NCBI GenBank assembly: GCA_022605405.1
Contig: JABYQQ010000001.1
Location: forward strand, 1,302,001 to 1,366,000
Direction: 5' to 3'
Length of the DNA stretch: 64,000 bases
From: Earliella scabrosa
Lineage: Eukaryota; Basidiomycota; Agaricomycetes; Polyporales; Polyporaceae
Below the pieces are notes generated by a model. The model did no database searches. It was not told where the DNA came from and was given only the letters and a program-made list of their open reading frames with translations. Below, piece after piece: positions 57,265 through 64,000 of the stretch (its first letter is position 1; every line of letters starts with the position of its first letter). Both the position numbers and the translations under genes were made by a program.

Positions 57265-58372
57265 GTTTCTCTTAGTATCCCTTTTCTAGACGGTTTTCAA
57301 CGCCATTGGCACAGCTTGCGCTTTAAGTTCAATATCGTGTTCTATGTACCACAACATGACCATACCATGGTCAGTTGCACTGTTGGGGCGGACCTCCAAT
57401 TATACATCGTGCGCTGTTTTGTGCGGCGAAACTTGCGACAAGTTGAACACCCACTGCGTTGCCACCTGCTAGTGTTGGCGTGTGCCATTAGTAGTGAGTA
57501 CTTTAGCCTTCTCTCAGCGGACGAGTGTGGTGATCTTCATGAAGACGCATGCGTATAGGCCTCTCGGCCCACTGAGATCTCTTGACGACGACAACTTGCA
57601 CCAGTGCCGCTAGTAGCACCCATTATTGACCACTCATACGATACATCGGATACCACAGATGCCGCCTTCCCAGTACGTGCTATCTCTGCTAACCGTAAGG
57701 ACGATCGACCACTTGCATAACGATGATTCGTAGTACCCCGTGACCATACTCGACCATTACACCCGCTCCAACTGGGCGCGAGGTTCTCACCGGAGTACAG
57801 GTGCACGTTGCGGCGGCTATCATCTCTCCACACAGATTTTTACCCACCTTATCCGTGGCGGGTGCAGACCTCAGGCTGTCTGCTGCCCTTCGCGGCAGAC
57901 TGGTAGGTACTCCCGAAGCCTTCCAAGGCGATACGACGGCGTGCCTTCCGGGGGTGCGGTCGCCCATATCGAGAACCTGCCACGAGAGGAGCTCGGATTG
58001 GGGTTATGCTCTCCCAGTCTCTATCCCCGCGCCCGTACCGCGGCGCTCATCTGCCAATGATACCTCCGACCGGTCGCAGGTACGGCAATTCATATGTTTA
58101 CCGCATAGGCGTTCCGAGTGCTGACTGCACAAGCCCCATTGAAAGCATCCACTCATAGAGTGGATATGCTGTTTGACACCCAGGAAATGACAACTCGCTA
58201 CGTTTGAGCGCGACGTCCTCATGGCGCGGGACCCAACACATGCCACCCATAGGATTATTGCGCACATCTCCCACGGAACCTTATCTACAGTTCTCAGGCC
58301 TTGAAAACCTATCACCGACGTGGTGCTCCCCCAGGACGACGCCCTTCAAGTTGGACTCAGCCCGAGCAGGCC
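57265..58372. other. Region without recognised gene
   Basis: About 1.1 kb between the tRNA and the amine oxidase gene with only short frames on both strands. The last part should hold the amine oxidase promoter. No TATA box or repeat was recognised. Confidence 0.4.
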
Positions 58373-60590
58373 ATGTTAGCTATGGGCCCCTCTATCCTCG
58401 GACTCTGCGTCCTTGCTCTGGCTCTCCTCACGCTTTCGAGCCCCGCTGACGCCGTCGCTTTCTCTGCGGAATCCAAGGGGAGACCGCACAAGAAGGATGC
58501 GAGAGTTCTGATCCTGGGCGGAGGGGTCGCTGGCGTCATCGCCGCCCGCACCCTGCACGAGAAAGGGATATCGAACTTCACGATCGTGGAAGCGCGTGGT
58601 ATGTGGTTTGGCAGGAAGACGCGTTCTTTCCATCCTTACGTGTGTATCTGGATCCTATAGGTGAACTCGGAGGCCGACTTCTTTCCCAACCGTTCGGTGC
58701 CTCGGGACGCGAGGTCACCCTTGAGATGGGTGGGCCGCCTCTCCTATCGATACCGAAGCTCGTTTTCAATGACGCGCTTGATATGCAGGCGCGAACTGGA
58801 TACAAGGAACCCAGACAGAAGACGGACCGGCAAACCCAATCTGGACCTTAGCGAAGAAACACGGTCTCATGACCCACTTCAACGACTGGTTCGGGAGCAT
58901 CAGTCAGTGTCGCATTTATCCTGGACCTCCCCCTTGCTGACCTCCCGTCGCTTAGACACGTACGACTCCACCGGTGTGGTGGACTACACTGACATCTTCA
59001 ACGAGGCGGGAGACGCGTACTTCAACTTGACGGTGGCCGCAGGGGACCGAGTCGCGCGTAGGCTCGTCGACGGCACGGCGCGCACCGGATACTCGCTCAT
59101 CAACGCCAAATCACGCACCGCACAAGCACTGGCAAGCGAGTACTACGCGTTCGACTGGGAGTATGCCCAGACGCCTGAACAGTCCTCATGGATAGCCAGC
59201 TCTTGGGTTCGTACCCCGTCCCACGCCGCACTGTCCTGTGCATCCCAGCGCGAACCTACCGCAGTGCTATCCGCCTCGGCGCGTGCTGTTGGACACACAG
59301 ATAGCTGCGAGCTGTCATCATACTCCCTAACTGACGCTAACGCCCGCGCCTCATCCACAACAGGGAAACAACTTCACGTACAACACGGACGTCGGCGGGT
59401 TCGGTGATGACAACCAGATGTCCCTCGACCAGCGCGGGTTCAAGCACTTCATCCAGGCCGAGGCCGCCGAGTTCCTGCACCCAGACCAGCTGCTGCTCAA
59501 TTCCACCGTCACGAAGATCACGTACTCGAACGCTGGCGTGTCCGTTTCGCTCACAGATGGCAGGATTCTCGATGCGGACTACGTGTTGTGCACGTTCAGC
59601 CTGGGCGTGCTGCAGAACGACGACGTCGCGTTCGATCCGCCGCTGCCGGCCTGGAAGCAAGAAGCGATCCAGAGCATGACCATGGTGCGTCTCTCCACGG
59701 GCACCCGCTCTCCACTTCAGGCGCGTTGACCAGCGCACCCGGCACGATCCGTCCGTTATCGCGACCGCATCTGACAGGCGACGTACACGAAGATATTCAT
59801 GCAGTTCGACGAGAAGTTCTGGTTCGACACCGAGGCATGTGCCCTCCCTCCTCCGAGTCCCCTCAGTCATATTGACGTAGGACCCCAAACCACATCGTGT
59901 CTGCAGATGGCGCTCTATGCCGACCCCGAGCGCGGACGCTATCCGGTGTGGCAGAGTCTCGACCACGAGAACTTCCTCCCCGGCTCGGGCATCGTCTTCG
60001 CCACAGTCACCGTACGTTATCCCCATACTCCCTAAGCCTCGCCGGTCACACGGATAGCGGACCCTGACCCAAGGACCACATGCGGAAACCCATCACTCAC
60101 CTTCTGCATATGCATTCTCACAGGGTGACTACTCGCTCCGCATCGAAGCGCTGCCCGACTCGCAAGTCCAAGCTGAGTTGCTCGGCGTCCTCCGCGCCAT
60201 GTTCCCCAACACGACCATCCCAGAACCCGTCGCGTTCTACTTCCCGCGCTGGGCGAGCGACCCGCTCTTCCGCGGCTCGTACTCGAACTGGCCCTCGTCC
60301 TTCTTCAGCGGCCACCACCAGAACCTGCGCGCCACCGTCGGCTCCCGGCTCTGGTTCGCCGGGGAGGCGACGAGCCAGAAGTACTTTGGTGCGTTCTTCC
60401 TGCCGCAGTGCCAGCGTATCCGACCTCGCTGATCAGGGTGTGGCATGTGCATATGGCAGGCTTCCTGCACGGAGCGTACTTTGAGGGAATGGATGTCGCT
60501 GGCGAGATGGCGACTTGCATCAAAAAGGGAGGATGTGCAGGGACGCCGCATGTGCTCGAGATCACGAACGCGCTGCCGTACCATATCTAA
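58373..60590 (+). CDS. Secreted flavin-containing amine (polyamine) oxidase
   Basis: Nine exons: 58373-58598, 58661-58729, 58789-58902, 58956-59206, 59364-59684, 59778-59834, 59907-60011, 60124-60388 and 60460-60590, giving 512 aa. Such enzymes oxidise polyamines or other amines with FAD, releasing hydrogen peroxide. A signal peptide (LGLCVLALALLTLSSPADA) is followed by the dinucleotide motif VLILGGGVAGVIAART (residues 45-60), ELGGRL, GANWIQG, and the C-terminal FAD motif LWFAGEATSQKYFGFLHGAY. The intron after WFDTE appears to use a GC donor (GCATGT at 59835); exon 7 then resumes at MALYADPERG, as expected. The N-terminal signal and lack of a peroxisomal SKL end suggest an extracellular or vacuolar enzyme. 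Two ATGs (58373, 58382) are possible starts. Confidence 0.9.
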
Positions 60591-61447
60591 TCTGCCCTGG
60601 CTTCTATGTATAGCCATAGCCCTCCGGGCAGACCTGACCACGACATCTTGCGCACAAACTGGTCCAGTCCGACTCGGAGATGAACACGAATTGCTCGTGA
60701 TCGGGTGGACAAGTGCGAAGCCCACAGTACTAGTGGATCTAAGCATAAGTGCATAGCCTCAGCTCTGCCTCCCGAGAGAGAGCACCATAGGTCATTCAGA
60801 TTTGATCGTGCCGATCATCTCAACTTGAAGAGTAGTGGCAGTACTCACTGTGGTAGTCAAGGATTTGATCTGAGCTGATGACGCAGCTGGTCATGATTCA
60901 ATCGAGTCACATTCTGCAAGTTCACAATGATCTGAGGTCGCAACGCAATTCTGCACCCCGTCACCATGTAGCTGTACAGTGAAGGATTGTGAAGGCCCTC
61001 GAACGCTGTGTAACCTGCGCAACATGGCCCGTACGTTTGGCGTTGAATGAACATGTCAGGTTAGACTGCCAGATCTGATTCAAAGATCCCGCATTACCCA
61101 TCCTGAGACCTGACCACTGATCGTGGCCAGGAACCAAGCCCAAGAAATGTATCTGGGGCCAACCCTTCGAGAGCAGCGACACGTCTCTGACGGCGCGCAT
61201 TACATGACGGCGAACATCAATGCTTGTGTAAGGACAGTACACTGCCGTCATCGTCGTATCAAGTACAAAAGCGAGCACATATGTAGCTTGCATGCAGGAA
61301 CACCAACACCAAAAACAAACACCCAAATCTAACAGCTCGACACGAGCAGCCACAGTGACAGAAGCCAAAAAGAAAAATCGAAGCGTATCAGCGATATCAT
61401 AGTCCAGTATCTACCAGAGTCCAGCATTCTCGTATCTCCCTCAGCGA
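60591..61447. other. Convergent intergenic region
   Basis: About 0.86 kb between the 3' ends of the amine oxidase and the membrane protein. No coding or structural signal recognised. Confidence 0.4.
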
Positions 61448-63863
61448 CTAGTACTTGCGCGGCACATCCAAGTCCAGCGTGTCCGTGTCGCTCCCACCGC
61501 GCTCGCCCGCCCCGCCCTTGCGCTGCACGTCGACCGTGTAGATAGCCGGCCGGTCCACGTCCGCAAAGTCCCAGTTCGTGTCCTTCTTCACCACGGACAC
61601 GCCCTCGGCCGAGAAATGGCTGAGCGCGCTCGGCACGCGCTGCACGGGGCTGCCCCCCGCAGAGTAGTGCCCGCCGCCCGGGCTCTTCTCCGCGTCCTCG
61701 TTCGCAAACACGTCCTGGTTGAAGTCAGACTCGAGCAGGACTTGCTCGACGTGCACTGTGAGGTGGGTTGTCAGCAGCTGATCGTGCCAGGAATGGAAGA
61801 AGGGTGGGAGAAAGAGAAAGAGGAGGGGTGAGGGAAGAGGCGGGGACGTACAGTAGTGCGCGAGGCCCTTGCCGAAACCCGTCCAACAGATGACGCCAAA
61901 AGTCGCGGCGCCGATGAGGACGATAAACGACACAAAGGTGTTGCACGCGAAGAACGGCCACTCGAGCCACGTCCAGCGGTACACCTCCGAGTAGAACATG
62001 ACGCCCCAGCAGACGATGTACGAGGACACGATGAACATGACTCCGGCCATGAGGAACTTGCGCTCGCGGCGGATCGCGACCCAGCTCTGCGGGAGATGCA
62101 TCAGCACAGTAGAGGGATGGGATGGAGGGAAGCGGTGGCGTACCATGATCATCCATGGGACAATCGTCTGGTATCAGGACAAGTTTCGGTCAGCATATGC
62201 TGCATCTGAAGAGGATTTGAACCGAGTACGCACCACGATCGTCCAAATGAAGAGCGCGTAGTACATGGGCGAGTGCCGCGCGAGGAACGCGATGGAGCTG
62301 GTCCGTAGCTGGTCAATCCAGAGGCTGATGGCGGTGATGGTGTGGAACAGCGAGAGCTGGAGGAACATGGAATTGATCAGGAAGAACTGAATGAACGAAG
62401 TCAGACATGTATGAATTCAAATTGATTATGACGGGTGCCCACTTTGTACAGACGCATTACGCCTGCAGGAGGGCCAACACGGCGGATCGTGGCGGCACTG
62501 TAGCCCTGTTGAGAGAGTTAGTCTACATCATGCGGCTGTTTGACAGAACATGGCACTGACCTTCACGATACGGATGGCGAGGAAGGATGTGGATATGAGG
62601 GCGGTGAGGTTTAAGACAAGCTCTGGGATCTGTGATGTAATCAGCACTCTGTCTCGCTGAATAAGGGGCAGAAACGAACCTGCAATGCGATGCGAGTGGT
62701 GAAGTACATGGGGAGGAAGTCGAAGCGGCAGGGAGTGTTCGGCCCTGTGATGAGAGTGTCGTAACGGAACTGAACGTCCGAGGTGCGCCATAGCGTGTAG
62801 GTAGCCCATGCGGATTGTAGGACTCGCGCAAATACCACCGCCCAGCTAGGGTAAGTTCAGCCAGGTTGCTTGTCGCCACAGCCACCGAGTATGTATGACT
62901 TACATGTGAGGGACTGAGTTGTAGAGGATCTGCGCACAACCATCGCGGACGTGAGACACAATGAAACGATCAAACTGGAAGGGAACGTACGCCAAACGTG
63001 GAGATCCCGAGAAGCCAGAACTGCGAACCGATCAACGCCAGGTCTTCCCTCCGCGAGTTGTCAAGGCTGCATTCAGAAGTCTATCAGCGAGATCCCGAGC
63101 CTATCACCAAAAGTCACGTACATGCGGTGGGGGTACTCGAGGGTGCGCGCGCAGGTCTGGCTGAAGTCCACCGTGTCCCCGCCGCTGTTGAACGTGAGCC
63201 TGGTCCCCACGACGGACCCGTCGTCGCTGAGCAAGGGCTGCAGCATGGATTCATCGACGGCGCGTCGGGAGAAAACCTTGCGGGTGAGAGGTTTGCCTTT
63301 AGGTTTGGCCTGGGGGTATAGAGCGCATATAGTCACATACCTTGTTCGTAGACTCCCCAACCTCCTATTTTCCATCACCTCCCCATTCGCCGCACAATGA
63401 ACAGACTACTCACCGAGAGGAATCTGGGGACCAAGTCCGCATCCGTCCCGACCTCGTCCACCGTAGACCACACCGTCTCGCAGTCCTTGTACACATTGTC
63501 TCCAATCGGTGCGGCCGTGCAGAGCTTGAGCGTCAAGTTTGTGCCAGAGCGGAACAGACGTGCGACTTCGTTGGGCGGAACTTGGGCGGTGCGGATCACC
63601 TTGTCCACAAAGTCGAACGAGCTCGCGTCTTCCGAGTACACGAACGCGGCGGTCAAGCCTTGGGCGAGGCAGTGGATGATGCTCAAGAGGAAGAACGCGA
63701 GTGTGTGGGGAGTGAGCGTGATCCGCGTCAACTATACACGCCGGCCGAGCATAGTCTTGAGTTGACGTCCACGCGAACGCGAACAACGGAGGAAAGAACT
63801 CACCGCTGCCTTCGCGTGGATGAGGACCTTCGTCTTCAGCCTCTTTTCCGTGTCTATCTTCAT
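61448..63863 (-). CDS. Polytopic membrane protein of unknown function
   Basis: Roughly 12 exons on the - strand give about 590 aa, from ATG at 63863 (MKIDTEKRLKTKVLIH) to TAG at 61448-61450. Exon 2 has an N-terminal hydrophobic segment (FFLLSIIHCLAQGLTAAFVY), then a lumenal or extracellular domain with Cys residues (LKLCTAAP, VYKDCETV, DFSQTCARTLEYPHRMYVTF). About six to seven further membrane helices follow, for example IALQIPELVLNLTALISTSF, INSMFLQLSLFHTITAISLW, FIWTIVTIVPWMIM, FLMAGVMFIVSSYIVCWGVM and FVSFIVLIGAATFGVICW. The C-terminal tail is soluble and acidic (DFNQDVFANEDAEKSP, DTDTLDLDVPRKY). The topology recalls a receptor or channel-like protein, but I recognise no named family. The small exons between 62400 and 63060 make individual boundaries less certain than the overall call. 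Confidence 0.7.
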
Positions 63864-64000
63864 GATGTCGATGTCGAATGCCAAGCCAGATCGAAAGAGA
63901 CAGAGAAGGAGCTGAACGGACTGTCAAAGCCCAGTAGAACTAGAAATACACGCTGTGGGGGAAGAGTCAAAAAACGAATGGTGACCTGAGTAGGCTCTGC

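Overview
This window is nuclear DNA of a basidiomycete fungus, most likely a mushroom-forming Agaricomycete. The evidence is GC-rich, intron-dense genes with 43-160 nt introns (mostly 50-70 nt), mostly GT-AG; several DUF6533-type membrane proteins; basidiomycete-style F-box genes; an SMP-repeat protein; a BolA-like protein; and a C2H2 factor with the CCGVP-type second finger usual in these fungi. Exon models were built by hand from reading frames and splice sites, and where exon lengths are given they close in frame.

Layout. Two accessory blocks lie on either side of a core of ordinary genes and mirror each other. Left block (about 1.5-23.2 kb, mainly + strand): F-box-like/LRR gene F1L, a DUF6533 gene and a DUF6533 fragment (both - strand), coiled-coil genes A1 and B1, another DUF6533 gene (-), A2 and B2, and F-box gene F2L. 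Right block (37.4-51.1 kb, - strand, the mirror image): A4, truncated B4, F1R, decayed A3, frameshifted B3, F2R. The order F1-A-B-F2 therefore occurs twice in inverted orientation around about 14 kb of core.

Core (23.7-36.7 kb): an Aim3/Bbc1-like actin-patch protein, DIM1 rRNA dimethyltransferase, an SMP-repeat stress-type protein, a UbiA-family prenyltransferase, a DUF6533 protein, a divergent pair of BolA-like and SET-domain methyltransferase genes, and a single-pass membrane protein with an apparent frameshift. A 306-bp MITE lies next to the inner edge of the right arm.

Right flank (51.7-64 kb): an unidentified exon, a duplicated promoter-like repeat in front of a C2H2 zinc-finger gene, an amidohydrolase of the FluG N-domain type, tRNA-Asp(GUC), a secreted flavin amine oxidase, and a multi-exon polytopic membrane protein.

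The most unusual content is the A-B gene pair. A has several N-terminal membrane segments, a coiled coil and a basic KEN-containing tail. B has about four membrane segments, a very long coiled coil and a Ser/Thr/Pro tail carrying degenerate VVD(S/T)P-type repeats. I do not recognise either as a named family. The four copies show tandem and inverted duplication, tract-wise near-identity, internal deletion, truncation, nonsense and frameshift, so the locus is turning over quickly. Its function is unknown.
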